Below are positions 41,954 through 50,842 of a stretch of DNA of 64,000 nt, piece by piece. The notes below the pieces were generated by a model, which saw nothing but the letters and a program-made list of their open reading frames with translations, was not told the DNA's origin and did not search any database. The number at the start of each line of letters is the position of its first letter. Within the stretch, counting starts at the first letter, position 1. Location: the NCBI GenBank assembly GCA_035689115.1, contig DASSMA010000056.1, forward strand, positions 1 through 64,000, written 5' to 3'. A program made the position numbers and the translations under genes. This stretch comes from JAHFUS01 sp035689115 (lineage in GTDB: Bacteria; Actinomycetota; Acidimicrobiia; Acidimicrobiales; GCA-2861595).

Positions 41954-42670
41954 TCACATCGGGCGCATTTCTGCCAGCAGCGACGCCTGCACGGGCTCGG
42001 GCTCGGGCCGCGGGCCCCAGGGCAGGTGGTCCATGAAGACCCAGGTGCGGCGGTGGATGGCCGTGGGCCCCCATGCCTTCAATGCCGCCTTGTGGCGGGG
42101 GCACGGATAGCCCTTGTTGAGCTCGAAGTCGTAGCCGGGGAAGTTGGGCGCCTCGCCGCGCATGAGCCGGTCGCGGGTGACCTTGGCCAGCACCGAGGCG
42201 GCGGCGATGGACAGGCAGGTGGCGTCGCCCTTCACGATGCGGGTGGTGGCCGACGGGCCCAGGCCGACGAAGTCCCACCGGCCGTCGATCAGCACGTGGT
42301 CGGGCGCCAGCCCCAGCCCCTCCACCGCCCGCCGGGCGGCCAGGCGCTGCGCCTCCGACATGCCGAGGGCGTCGCACTCGGCCTGGGAGGCGTGGCCGAC
42401 GGCCCACGCCCGGCACCACGAGGCGACCCGGTCGTAGAGGGCCTCGCGCTCGGCCTCGGTGAGCATCTTGGAGTCCCGCACGCGGTAGACCCGCCGGTCG
42501 CGGGGCAGCACGGCGGCGCCCACGCTGATGGGTCCGGCCCACGCCCCCCGGCCCACCTCGTCGATACCGACGACCACGTCGTGCCCCTCGTCCCACAACG
42601 CCCGTTCCTGGGCCAGGGTGGGCGCCTTCGGCCGCAGCGACGGCCGAAGCTGCGTGCGGGCGGTGGCCAC
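41954..42670 (-). CDS. rnhB: Ribonuclease HII
   Basis: A 238-residue RNase HII that cuts RNA in RNA/DNA hybrids and single ribonucleotides in DNA. The active-site acidic residues are visible in GIDEVGRGAWAGP (Asp, Glu) and VRDSKMLTEAERE (Asp), and a later Asp in LIDGRWDFVGL. SIAAASVLAKVTRDRLM and the C-terminal GYPCPRHKAALKAWGP are typical. Full length with an N-terminal extension of about 25 residues. The next gene upstream on the same strand is selD. Confidence 0.95.
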   Translation of the reverse strand: MATARTQLRPSLRPKAPTLAQERALWDEGHDVVVGIDEVGRGAWAGPISVGAAVLPRDRRVYRVRDSKMLTEAEREALYDRVASWCRAWAVGHASQAECDALGMSEAQRLAARRAVEGLGLAPDHVLIDGRWDFVGLGPSATTRIVKGDATCLSIAAASVLAKVTRDRLMRGEAPNFPGYDFELNKGYPCPRHKAALKAWGPTAIHRRTWVFMDHLPWGPRPEPEPVQASLLAEMRPM

Positions 42671-42692
42671 GGCGGCGGACGATAGCGCCCGG

Positions 42693-43697
42693 CTACCCCA
42701 ACTCGACGGCAGCGGGGCCGTCGACCACCTCGCCGATGACCACGAAGCCGGCGCCGGCCAGCTGCCCGGCGGCGGCGGGGGAGACGGCCGCCAGGAGGCC
42801 GCCCGAGGTCTGCGGGTCGTAGGCGAGCGCCTCGAGGGCGACCGGCGCCGACGACGTGACCCGGCCCTCCAGGTGGACCCGGTTGCGGGCGTCGCCGCCG
42901 GTGCGGGTGCCGGCCTCGGCCGTCTCCAGCGCCCCCTCGTACAGCGGGAGGGCGGCCGACGAGAACCGGACGGTGGCCGAGGACCGCTCGGCCATCTCCC
43001 AGCCGTGGCCCAGCAGGCCGAAGCCGGTGACGTCGGTGACGGCGTGGGGATCCCCGTCGCCGAGGGCGGACAGGGCCTCGGCGGCGGCCCGGTTCAGCAT
43101 GCGCATGCGGGCGATGGCGGCCGCCTTGTGGGCGGCCGAACCGCCGGCCAGCACGATGCCGGTGCCGAGCGGCTTGGACAGCACGAGCACGTCGCCCGGC
43201 CGGGCGCCGGCCTTGGTCCACACGTGGTCGGGGTGGACGAGGCCCTGGACGGCCAGCCCGAAGATGGGCTCCTCGGACCGGATGGTGTGGCCGCCGGCCA
43301 CCACCCCGCCGGCCTCGGCCACCACCTGGCCGGCGGCGCCCAGCACGGCGGCCACCGCCTCCACCGGCAGGCGCTCGGGGAAGGCCGAGATGTTGAGCGC
43401 CAGCACCACCCGGGCGCCCATGGCGAAGACGTCGCTGCAGGCGTTGGCGGCGGCGATGGCGCCGAAGTCGGCCGGGTCGTCGACCAGCGGGGGGAAGAAG
43501 TCGGTGGTCGACACCAGGGCCAGGTCGTCGGACAGCCGCAGCACGGCGGCGTCGTCGAACGGGGCCAGACCCACCAGCAGGTGCTCGGACGTCGACGCCA
43601 GTTCCCGCACCAGGGCGTTGAGCGGGGCGGCGCCCCACTTGGCCGCGCACCCACCGCACGACGTCCACTCGGTCAGCTTCAGGTCGGTGACGGTCAT
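42693..43697 (-). CDS. selD: Selenide, water dikinase (selenophosphate synthetase)
   Basis: A 334-residue SelD. It makes selenophosphate, the selenium donor for selenocysteine, from selenide and ATP. The N-terminal catalytic loop reads S-C-G-G-C17-A-A-K20, so Cys17 and Lys20 align with the essential Cys17 and Lys20 of E. coli SelD. STTDFFPPLVDDP, GAIAAANACSDVFAMGARV, GHTIRSEEPIFGLAVQG and DVTGFGLLGHGWEMAE are family blocks. This is a Cys version, so its own gene needs no recoding. It lies 9.4 kb from the selenoprotein grd operon; selA, selB and selC are not in the window. Confidence 0.95.
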   Translation of the reverse strand: MTVTDLKLTEWTSCGGCAAKWGAAPLNALVRELASTSEHLLVGLAPFDDAAVLRLSDDLALVSTTDFFPPLVDDPADFGAIAAANACSDVFAMGARVVLALNISAFPERLPVEAVAAVLGAAGQVVAEAGGVVAGGHTIRSEEPIFGLAVQGLVHPDHVWTKAGARPGDVLVLSKPLGTGIVLAGGSAAHKAAAIARMRMLNRAAAEALSALGDGDPHAVTDVTGFGLLGHGWEMAERSSATVRFSSAALPLYEGALETAEAGTRTGGDARNRVHLEGRVTSSAPVALEALAYDPQTSGGLLAAVSPAAAGQLAGAGFVVIGEVVDGPAAVELG

Positions 43698-43730
43698 GCG
43701 GTCAAGCGTATGGCCGCCCCGCAGTTACAC

Positions 43731-44054
43731 CTACCGGGCGACCTCGGTGTCGAGCCAGGCCAGGTACGGGCCGGCGCCGGCGACGATGGGCAGGGCGATG
43801 ATCTCAGGGTTGTCGTAGGAGTGGACCCCGGCGATGACGGCCATGGCGTCGCCGGCCCGCTCGGCGGTGGTCTTCACCACACACAGCCACTCCTCGGCCG
43901 ACTCCAGCGCCCCCTGCCACCAGTAGCGGCTGTGCACCGGCCCGACGACCTGGACGCAGGCGGCCACGCGGGCGACGAGCACGGCGTCGGCGATGGCGTC
44001 CGCCTCCTCCCTGCTGGCGGCCGCCGTCTGCACCTGCACGTGCCCGTCACCCAC
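43731..44054 (-). CDS. cutA: CutA-like divalent ion tolerance protein
   Basis: A 107-residue CutA1-type protein. VQVQTAAASREEADAIADAVLVARVAACVQVVGPVHSRYWWQG and the C-terminal SYDNPEIIALPI are the family signature. CutA forms very stable trimers; its link to metal tolerance is debated. GTG at 44054 has GAGGAGGGA about eight bases upstream; an ATG at 44075 would lie before that site. Confidence 0.92.
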   Translation of the reverse strand: MGDGHVQVQTAAASREEADAIADAVLVARVAACVQVVGPVHSRYWWQGALESAEEWLCVVKTTAERAGDAMAVIAGVHSYDNPEIIALPIVAGAGPYLAWLDTEVAR

Positions 44055-44101
44055 GCCTGCGCTCCCTCCTCGCATCGCCGTCTACCCTCGGGAGCACGAC
44101 C

Positions 44102-46750
44102 GTGAGCCGGCCCCGCACCGTCGCCATCGTGCCCCACACCCACTGGGACCGCGAGTGGTACGCCCCGTTCCAGGCCTTCCGCCTGCGCCTGGTCGAGCTG
44201 CTGGACGGGTTCCTGCCGCTGCTGGAGGGCGACCTCGGCTACGCCCGCTTCCTGCTCGACGGCCAGATGGCGGTGGTGGACGACTACCTCGAGATCCGCC
44301 CCGAGGCCGAGGACCGCCTGCGCCGGCTGGGCGCCGCCGGCCGGGTCTCCATGGGTCCGTGGTACGTGCTGATGGACGAGTTCGGCGTGTCGGCCGAGAC
44401 CATCGTCCGCAACCTCCAGCTGGGCACCGAGCGGGCGGCCGCGTTCGGCGGCGCCATGCCGGTGGGCTACCTGCCCGACATGTTCGGCCACGTGGCCCAG
44501 ATGCCCCAGATCCTGCGCCAGGCCGGCCTGGAGCACGCCGTGGTGTGGCGGGGCGTGCCCGAGGCGGTGGACCGCTCCGCCTTCTGGTGGACGGCCCCCG
44601 ACGGCTCCACGGTGCGGGCCGAGTACCTCGTGCGGGGCTACGGCAACGGCGCCGCCGTCCCCGACGACGCCAAGGCGCTCGTGCGGGCCGTCGCCACCCA
44701 CGAGGGCGAGGTCGGGCCGTTCCTCCTCGACGGCCTGCTGTACATGAACGGCACCGACCATCTGGTGCCCCAGCCCTGGCTGGGCCGGGTGGTGGCCGAG
44801 GCCAACGACCTCCAGCAGGACTACCGACTGGTGGTGACGTCGCTGCCCGAGTACCTGGCCGGCGCGCCCACCGAGGGGCTGCCGGCGTGGAGCGGCGAGC
44901 TGCGCTCGGGCGCCCGGGCCAACCTGCTCATGGGCGTGGCGTCCAACCGGGTCGACGTGAAGCAGGCCGCCGCCCGCACCGAGCGGGCCCTGGAGCGGCT
45001 GGCCGAGCCGCTCTGCGCCCTGTGGCTGGCGCCCGACCAGTGGCCCCGGGCCGAGCTGGCGCTGGCCTGGAAGGAGGTCGTCCGGAACTCGGCCCACGAC
45101 TCGATCTGCGCCTGCTCGGCCGACGAGGTCGTCGCCGCCGTCGTGCACCGCTCGGCCGAGGCCCGCCAGATCGCCGGCGGCCTGGCCGAGCGGGCCCTGG
45201 CCGCCGCCGGCCGGGCCCTGCCGGGCAACGGGATCGCGGTGGTGAACCCGTCGGCCCGCCCGCGCCGCGGCCAGGTGGAGCTGGTGGTCGGCGAGGGCAC
45301 CGCCCTCAGCGGCCTCCAGCTGCTGGAGGAGAAGCCGGCCACGCTGGCCGACGTCACCATGACGGCCCGGTCGATGGGCGCCATCCTCGGCCAGGTCCGC
45401 AGCCAGCAGCTCGACGAGCACACCTTCGTGAACGCCGTCGACGTGCACGACACCGACGGCGGCTTCGAGGTCGTCCTCCACGCCGGACCCCGCCTGCGGA
45501 CCGGGCTCTCGGTGGAGGACATCAAGCGCGACCTCGGCGAGCGGGCCGCCGTCCGCCCGGACGCCAGCGTGCGCATCCGCATCCTCCAGCCGCCGGCCCG
45601 CCGCGTGCTGGCCCCCGTCGGCACCGTCCCCGGGTTCGGCTGGGCCGCCTGGTCGACACCGGGCCGGCCACCCGACCACCCGGTGAGGGCGGCGGGCGGC
45701 GTCCTCCACAACGGGCTGGTGCGGGTCGAGGTCGACCCGGTGCTCGGCACCTTCTCGGTGGACGGCCTGGCCGGCTTCGACCGCCTGGTGGACGGCGGCG
45801 ACCACGGCGACACCTACAACTGGTCGCCGCCCGAGCACGACACCGTCGTCGACCGGCCCGACAGGGTGGCGGTGCACGTGGAGGAGGAGGGGCCGCTGCG
45901 GGCCCGGCTCCGCGTCCGCCGCTCCTTCACCTGGCCCGAGCGCATCGACGACCGGGCCCGGGCCCGGGTGGGCAGGCGGTCGGTGGAGGTCGCCACCGTG
46001 GTGGAGGTGCGGGCCGGCGAGCGCCTCGTGCGGGTCCACACCACGTTCGTGAACCCGTCCCGCGACCACCGCCTGCGGGCCCACTTCCCCCTGCCCGAGC
46101 GGGCCGCCGCCAGCCGGGCCGAGTGCGCCTTCGCGGTGGTGGCGCGCGGCCTGGAGGCGGAGGGCGGCCCCACCGAGGCGCCGCTGCCCACCTTCCCCTC
46201 CCGGCGCTTCGTGCAGGCCGGCGGGCTCACCGTGGTGCACGAGGGACTGCTGGAGTACGAGCTGGTCGACGTCGCCGGCGGCACCGCCGGCACGCTGGCC
46301 CTCACCCTCCTGCGGGCCACCGGCATGCTGTCGCGCGTCGAGATGTCGATGCGCCCCCTCCCGGCCGGCCCGCCCGACCGCCTCGAGGGGCCGCAGCTGC
46401 TCGGACCGGTGGAGGCCCGCTACGCCGTCCACGTGGGCGACGCCGACCCCTACGCCCTCGTCGACGACGCCTTCCTGCCGCTGTTCCCGGTCGCCGCCGG
46501 CGGCGGCTCCCTGCCGGCGTCCGGCTCGCACCTGGCCGTGGCCGGCGCCGAGGTGTCGTCCCTCCAGCGCCGGAACGGGGCGCTGGAGCTGCGGGTGTTC
46601 AACCCGTCGCCCGAGCCCACCACGGTCCGCGTCGACGGCCGCTCCGGCTGGCTGGTGGACCTACGCGACCGTCCCCTCGCGCCTTTCGACGGCGAATTCC
46701 GCTTGGGGCCGTGGGCCTTCGCCACGGCCCGCCTCGTCCCGGGCGAATAG
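44102..46750 (+). CDS. GH38 alpha-mannosidase
   Basis: An 882-residue glycoside hydrolase of family 38, which cleaves alpha-mannosides with retention using zinc. VPHTHWDREWY gives the zinc-binding His and Asp, and GYLPDMFGHVAQMPQIL contains the likely nucleophile Asp. A helical middle domain (WKEVVRNSAHDSICACSADEV) and beta-sandwich C-terminal domains (GGDHGDTYNWSPPE) follow, as in bacterial and yeast cytosolic enzymes. No signal peptide, so an intracellular enzyme is predicted, perhaps for turnover of mannose-containing glycans. The start is GTG 44102. Its 3' end overlaps the convergent gpsA by 90 bases. Confidence 0.93.
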   Translation: MSRPRTVAIVPHTHWDREWYAPFQAFRLRLVELLDGFLPLLEGDLGYARFLLDGQMAVVDDYLEIRPEAEDRLRRLGAAGRVSMGPWYVLMDEFGVSAETIVRNLQLGTERAAAFGGAMPVGYLPDMFGHVAQMPQILRQAGLEHAVVWRGVPEAVDRSAFWWTAPDGSTVRAEYLVRGYGNGAAVPDDAKALVRAVATHEGEVGPFLLDGLLYMNGTDHLVPQPWLGRVVAEANDLQQDYRLVVTSLPEYLAGAPTEGLPAWSGELRSGARANLLMGVASNRVDVKQAAARTERALERLAEPLCALWLAPDQWPRAELALAWKEVVRNSAHDSICACSADEVVAAVVHRSAEARQIAGGLAERALAAAGRALPGNGIAVVNPSARPRRGQVELVVGEGTALSGLQLLEEKPATLADVTMTARSMGAILGQVRSQQLDEHTFVNAVDVHDTDGGFEVVLHAGPRLRTGLSVEDIKRDLGERAAVRPDASVRIRILQPPARRVLAPVGTVPGFGWAAWSTPGRPPDHPVRAAGGVLHNGLVRVEVDPVLGTFSVDGLAGFDRLVDGGDHGDTYNWSPPEHDTVVDRPDRVAVHVEEEGPLRARLRVRRSFTWPERIDDRARARVGRRSVEVATVVEVRAGERLVRVHTTFVNPSRDHRLRAHFPLPERAAASRAECAFAVVARGLEAEGGPTEAPLPTFPSRRFVQAGGLTVVHEGLLEYELVDVAGGTAGTLALTLLRATGMLSRVEMSMRPLPAGPPDRLEGPQLLGPVEARYAVHVGDADPYALVDDAFLPLFPVAAGGGSLPASGSHLAVAGAEVSSLQRRNGALELRVFNPSPEPTTVRVDGRSGWLVDLRDRPLAPFDGEFRLGPWAFATARLVPGE

Positions 46751-47755
46751 CCAGCGGGCCGGCCCGTGCTCGGGCTTGGCCTCGCGGTGCATGAGGGCGG
46801 CGAGGGCGTCGGCCGGCGTCTTGCCGCCGAAGATGACGGCGACGACCTGCTCGGCGATGGGCATCTCGACGCCGACGGTGGCGGCCAGGTCGAGCACGAC
46901 CCGCGACGTCTTGACCCCCTCGGCCACCTGGTTGGTGGCCGCCACCACCTCGTCGATCGTGCGGCCCCTGCCCAGCTCCTCGCCCACCCGGCGGTTGCGG
47001 CTGCGCCGGGAGATGCACGTGACCACCAGGTCGCCCAGGCCCGCCAGCCCGGAGAAGGTGAGCGGCTGGCCGCCGAGCGCCGTGCCCAGGCGGGTGAGCT
47101 CGGCCAGGCCGCGCGTGATGAGGGCGGCCCGGCTGTTGTCGCCGAAGCCCATGCCGTCGCCCATGCCGGACGCGATGGCCGCCACGTTCTTCAGGGCGCC
47201 GGCGATCTCACAGCCCACCACGTCCTCGTTGGTGTAGACGCGGAACCGCTCCGACCCGAGCAGGCGCTGGAGCTCGGCCGCCAGCGCCTCGTCCCGCATG
47301 GCCACGACACTCGCCGCCGGCTGGCCCTCCATGATCTCGCCGGCCAGATTGGGGCCCGTGAGCACGCCGGCCGGCGAAGCCGGCAGCAGCTCGGCCAGCA
47401 CCTCGGTCATCCGCTTGAGCGAGCCCTCCTCCAGGCCCTTGGTGAGGCTGAGCACCGGCGTGCCGGGCAGCAGGTGAGGCCGGGCCTGCTCCACGATGGC
47501 GCGGAAGCCGTGGGACGGCACCGCCATCACCACGAGCGAGGCGCCGGCCAGTGCCTCCTCCATGTCGGCGGTGGCCACCACCTCGGGCGGGAGGAGGCCC
47601 TCGGGGAGGTACTCCGGGTTGCGGTGGACGGCGTTGATGGCGGCCGCCAGCTCGGGCCGCCGGGCCCACAGCGTGGTACCGGCGCGGCGGCCGGCCAGCT
47701 TGGCCATCGTCGTCCCCCACGACCCGGCGCCGAGGACGGCGACCCTGGTACCCAC
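46661..47755 (-). CDS. gpsA: Glycerol-3-phosphate dehydrogenase (NAD(P)+)
   Basis: A 364-residue GpsA, which reduces dihydroxyacetone phosphate to sn-glycerol-3-phosphate for phospholipid synthesis. Motifs are VAVLGAGSWGTTMAKLA (nucleotide binding), LTGPNLAGEI, EIAGALKNVAAIASGMGDG with the active-site Lys, and LAGLGDLVVTC. A C-terminal tail of about 30 residues beyond the usual end overlaps the GH38 gene on the other strand. ATG 47755 gives the standard N-terminus. Confidence 0.95.
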   Translation of the reverse strand: MGTRVAVLGAGSWGTTMAKLAGRRAGTTLWARRPELAAAINAVHRNPEYLPEGLLPPEVVATADMEEALAGASLVVMAVPSHGFRAIVEQARPHLLPGTPVLSLTKGLEEGSLKRMTEVLAELLPASPAGVLTGPNLAGEIMEGQPAASVVAMRDEALAAELQRLLGSERFRVYTNEDVVGCEIAGALKNVAAIASGMGDGMGFGDNSRAALITRGLAELTRLGTALGGQPLTFSGLAGLGDLVVTCISRRSRNRRVGEELGRGRTIDEVVAATNQVAEGVKTSRVVLDLAATVGVEMPIAEQVVAVIFGGKTPADALAALMHREAKPEHGPARWLFARDEAGRGEGPRPQAEFAVERREGTVA

Positions 47756-47811
47756 TCCTTCACCCTACGGCCCCGGGCGGTGGTCCAGGGGCCCGCCTCT
47801 ACACTCCGTCC

Positions 47812-48657
47812 GTGGTCCGCGACGAGTTCGTCATCGCCCAGCTGTCGGACATCCACTGCGGGTCGCCCTTCTTCGACGGAGCCCTGCTCGACGCCGCCGT
47901 GGCCGAGATCACCGGCATCGTCCCCGACCTGGTGGTGGTGGGCGGCGACCTCACCACCGACGGCTACCCGCACGAATTCCGCGAGGCCCACCAGCACCTG
48001 GAGCCCCTGCTCGGGGCCGGGCTGCGCACCGTCGTCATCCCCGGCAACCACGACTCCAAGAACGTCGGCTACCTCCACTTCCGCGACACCTTCGGCGCCG
48101 GCGAGGGCGTGGGCGGCAAGGGCGACAGCGTCCTGCACGTGCTGGGCGGCAACTCGCAGTCGATGCGGGTCGTGGCCATCGACTCGTCGAAGCCGGACCT
48201 GGCCGAGGGCGAGGTGGGGCGGGAGCGCTACGAGTGGATCCGCCAGCAGTTCGCCGGCGACGCCGACGTGCGCACCTTCGTGCTCCACCACCACCTCGTG
48301 CCCGTGCCCGGCACCGGGCGGGAGCGGAACACGGTGTGGGACTCGGGCGACGTGCTCACCCTGCTGTCGGAGCTGGGCGTCCACCTCGTGCTGTCGGGCC
48401 ACAAGCACGTCCCCCACGTGTGGCTGCTGAACGAGACGCTGCTCGTGAACTCGGGCACCGTGTCGTCGTACCGTCTCCGGGGCTACACCAGGCCCTCGTA
48501 CAACCTCATCGAGGTCACCCCCGACCTCGTGCGGATCACACTCCGGTACCCCGGCGTCGGGGAACGGGTGGCCGCCGAGCTCGACCGCCAGACCATGCGG
48601 CTCACCACCAGCGCCGCGCTGGCGGGCATGTTCTCGAAGTCAGGATGGACGCCGTGA
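47812..48657 (+). CDS. Calcineurin-like metallophosphoesterase
   Basis: A 281-residue phosphoesterase. The metal-binding set is complete: LSDIHCG (D-x-H), VVGGDLT (GD), IPGNHD (GNHD), VLHHHLVP and SGHKH. The overall pattern is like CpdA/Icc cyclic-nucleotide phosphodiesterases and related metal-dependent phosphoesterases; the substrate is unproven. The start is GTG 47812. It heads a run of tightly packed genes: the next start lies in its stop codon. Confidence 0.88.
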   Translation: MVRDEFVIAQLSDIHCGSPFFDGALLDAAVAEITGIVPDLVVVGGDLTTDGYPHEFREAHQHLEPLLGAGLRTVVIPGNHDSKNVGYLHFRDTFGAGEGVGGKGDSVLHVLGGNSQSMRVVAIDSSKPDLAEGEVGRERYEWIRQQFAGDADVRTFVLHHHLVPVPGTGRERNTVWDSGDVLTLLSELGVHLVLSGHKHVPHVWLLNETLLVNSGTVSSYRLRGYTRPSYNLIEVTPDLVRITLRYPGVGERVAAELDRQTMRLTTSAALAGMFSKSGWTP

Positions 48658-48962
48658 GCCAGCTGCTTCGCTTGTTCCAGACGGCCGTCGACCCGGCCGA
48701 CGTCGACGAGGTCCGCCGGCTGTTCACCGACGACCTGCTGCCCGCCTACCGGGGCTTCGACGGGTGCGTGAGCATCGAGCTGGCGCTCGACGCCGACCAC
48801 CACCCGGGCGGGCTGGTGGAGCTGGCCGCCATCTCCCGCTGGAGCTCCTCGGGCGCCATGGCCGAGGCCATGGAGTCGCGCGCCGCCAGGGAGGCGCAGG
48901 TGCGCATCTTCGAGCTGCTCCGCCAGGAACCGCTGGTTCGGGTCTTCGAGGTCATCACCTGA
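48654..48962 (+). CDS. Small ABM-fold-like protein
   Basis: About 102 residues of a dimeric alpha-beta-barrel type (QLLRLFQTAVDPADVDEVRRLFTDDLLPAYRGFDGCVSIELALD, then GLVELAAISRWSSSGAMAEA). The fold is shared by antibiotic-biosynthesis monooxygenases and non-catalytic proteins. GTG 48654 overlaps the upstream stop (GTGA) with AGGA eight bases before; ATG 48645 is an alternative. Function unknown. Confidence 0.7.
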   Translation: MSQLLRLFQTAVDPADVDEVRRLFTDDLLPAYRGFDGCVSIELALDADHHPGGLVELAAISRWSSSGAMAEAMESRAAREAQVRIFELLRQEPLVRVFEVIT

Positions 48963-49513
48963 CCACCGCCGTCCTCGTGCCGGTCAAGGGCTTCTCGGTG
49001 GCCAAGGAACGCCTCGCCCCCGCCCTGCCGCCCCACCAGCGGGCCGCCCTGGCCCGGTCGATGGCGAGCGCCGTGGTGCGCGCCGCCCGGCCCTTGCCGG
49101 TGGCGGTGGTGTGCGACGACGCCGAGGTGGCGGCGTGGGCGGAGGCGGAGGGGGCGCTGGTGGTGTGGGCGCCGGGCCGGGGCCTCGACGGGGCCGTGGC
49201 CCACGGCGTGGAGGTGCTCGGCGACGGCGGCGCCGGCCGCGTCGTCGTGGCCCACGGCGACCTCCCGCTGGCCACCGACCTCGCCTGGGTGGCACGCTTC
49301 GCCGGCGTGACCCTCGTCCCCGACCGCCGAGACGACGGCACCAATGTCGCATGCGTGCCGGCCGGGGCCCGCTTCCCCTTCGCCTACGGCCCCGGTTCCT
49401 TCGCCCGCCACGCCGCCGCCGCCCTCCGGCTCGGCTTCCCGCTCAGGGTCGTGCGCGAGCCCGCCCTCGGCCGCGACGTCGACCTCCCCTCCGACCTCGC
49501 CATCACGCGTTGA
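48959..49513 (+). CDS. cofC: 2-phospho-L-lactate guanylyltransferase-like protein
   Basis: A 184-residue nucleotidyltransferase resembling CofC/FbiD of coenzyme F420 synthesis, which activates phospholactate or phosphoenolpyruvate with GTP. The N-terminal VLVPVKGFSVAKERLAPAL is the GTP-binding signature, VVVAHGDLPLATDL carries the metal-binding Asp, and FAYGPGSFARH is a family block. No ATG, GTG or TTG exists in a suitable place before the motif. The best start is CTG at 48959, which overlaps the upstream stop as CTGA; GTG 48977 would remove part of the first strand. No other F420 gene is present in the window. Confidence 0.82.
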   Translation: MTTAVLVPVKGFSVAKERLAPALPPHQRAALARSMASAVVRAARPLPVAVVCDDAEVAAWAEAEGALVVWAPGRGLDGAVAHGVEVLGDGGAGRVVVAHGDLPLATDLAWVARFAGVTLVPDRRDDGTNVACVPAGARFPFAYGPGSFARHAAAALRLGFPLRVVREPALGRDVDLPSDLAITR

Positions 49514-50244
49514 AGCGGATCCGCACCGACCTCGACGTGCCTGCCCGGGCGCTGGCGGTGGGCGCCCACCCCGACGACGTCGAGTTCGGGTGCGGCGCCA
49601 CGCTGGCCAAGTGGGCGGCCTCCGGCTGCGAGGTCCACCACCTGGTGTGCACCGACGGCTCCAAGGGCTCCTGGGAGCCGGGTGAGGACCTGGCCGCCCT
49701 CGTGGCCACCCGCCAGGAGGAGCAGCGCGCCGCGTCGCGGGCCCTCGGAGGCGAGGGCCGGGTCACGTTCCTCGGCTGGACCGACGGCGAGCTGGAAGCC
49801 GGTCTCGAGCAGCGCCGGCAGGTGGCCGCCTGCATACGGAGGACGAGGCCCGAGGTGGTGCTGGGCCACGACCCGTGGCGCCGCTGGCGGCTCCATCCCG
49901 ACCACCGCCACGCCGGCTTCCTCGCCACCGACGGCATCGTGGCCGCGCGCGACCCGCACTTCTTCCCTGAGTTGGGCCTCGAGCACTGGCGCCCGTCGGC
50001 CCTGCTCCTGTGGGAGGCCGACGAGATCGACCACGTCGAGGACGCCAGCGAGTGGGTGGAGGTGAAGCTGCGGGCCCTGCTCGAGCACCGCAGCCAACTC
50101 CGCAGCACGATGGCGATCGACGACCCGGGGAACGAGCAGCAGGTGGCTGCCTTTCGGGCCAGGGTCCTCGGCCGCCTCGCCGATCACGGCCGGATGGCCG
50201 GGCTGGCCCTCGGCGAGGGCTTCAAGCTTGTGACGGGTCTCTAG
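49510..50244 (+). CDS. PIG-L family deacetylase (MshB/LmbE-like)
   Basis: A 244-residue zinc deacetylase. GAHPDDVEFGCG (AHPDD, with His20 and Asp23 as metal ligands and catalytic base) and HPDHRHAGFLA (third ligand) are intact. It removes acetyl groups from N-acetylglucosamine-type substrates, as in mycothiol synthesis (MshB), mycothiol-conjugate amidases or surface glycan work; the exact substrate is unknown. The TTG start at 49510 overlaps the cofC stop (TTGA), continuing the chain of coupled genes from 47812. Confidence 0.87.
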   Translation: MKRIRTDLDVPARALAVGAHPDDVEFGCGATLAKWAASGCEVHHLVCTDGSKGSWEPGEDLAALVATRQEEQRAASRALGGEGRVTFLGWTDGELEAGLEQRRQVAACIRRTRPEVVLGHDPWRRWRLHPDHRHAGFLATDGIVAARDPHFFPELGLEHWRPSALLLWEADEIDHVEDASEWVEVKLRALLEHRSQLRSTMAIDDPGNEQQVAAFRARVLGRLADHGRMAGLALGEGFKLVTGL

Positions 50245-50438
50245 GAGCCTGGCGTCTTTCGCGTTCGGCGCTCTGCGCCGAGGGGCCGACCTACCACTGA
50301 CCAGCGCCGCTGCAGAGCAGACGAGCCGCGAACGGGGCGGTCGGCCCCGAAAGAGGGTTTCGACACCAGTCTCCTCTCGACCGCGTCCCGGGTCGCGGCA
50401 CCGGCGGCCCAAGTGCCGCCGGTGCTCGCCCGAGCCGG

Positions 50439-50822
50439 TCAGGCCTTCTTGGCCGGAGCCTTCTTGGCGGGCGTGGCCTTCTTGGCCGGTGCCTTCTTTG
50501 CCGGAGCAGCCTTCTTGGCGGGCGCCGCCTTCTTGGCGGGAGCCGCCTTCGCCGGTGCGGCCTTCTTGACGGCGGCCTTCTTGGCCGGTGCCGCCTTCGC
50601 CGGTGCGGCCTTTGCCGGTGCTGCCTTCTTGACGGCGGCCTTCTTGGCCGGGGCGGCCTTGGCCGGTGCCGCCTTGACGGCGGCCTTCTTGGCCGGCGCC
50701 GCCTTGGCCGGTGCGGCCTTCTTGGCCGGTGCCTTCTTGGCCGCTGCCGTGGCGGCTGGTGCCGCCTTCTTGGCAGGCGCGGCCTTCTTGGCCGGTGCCT
50801 TCTTCACGGGTGCTGCGCACAT
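50439..50822 (-). CDS. Lysine/alanine/proline-rich histone-H1-like protein
   Basis: A 127-residue protein made almost only of KKAAPAKAA/PAKKA units, with no globular domain. Such AK-rich proteins bind DNA non-specifically like eukaryotic H1 tails. It lies directly downstream of a HU gene whose own C-terminal tail has the same composition, so it could be a detached or duplicated tail. The reading frame is clean from ATG 50822 to the stop, but a protein of such simple composition may vary in length between strains. The underlying DNA is a degenerate tandem repeat. Confidence 0.7.
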   Translation of the reverse strand: MCAAPVKKAPAKKAAPAKKAAPAATAAAKKAPAKKAAPAKAAPAKKAAVKAAPAKAAPAKKAAVKKAAPAKAAPAKAAPAKKAAVKKAAPAKAAPAKKAAPAKKAAPAKKAPAKKATPAKKAPAKKA

Positions 50823-50842
50823 TTCCGGTGTCCCGCCTTTCG

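Noticed and set aside
43874..46531. An 885-codon minus-strand frame antisense to the GH38 gene
   Set aside because: No motif; the opposite strand carries the full GH38 catalytic signatures.
50440..50820. Possible CRISPR-like tandem repeats
   Set aside because: The units are short, degenerate, without unique spacers, and follow codon phase of a basic repeat protein.
49384..50820. A 478-codon minus-strand frame with 'TGQEGxxQEG' repeats
   Set aside because: It is the out-of-frame reading of the AK-rich repeat extended antisense through the PIG-L gene.
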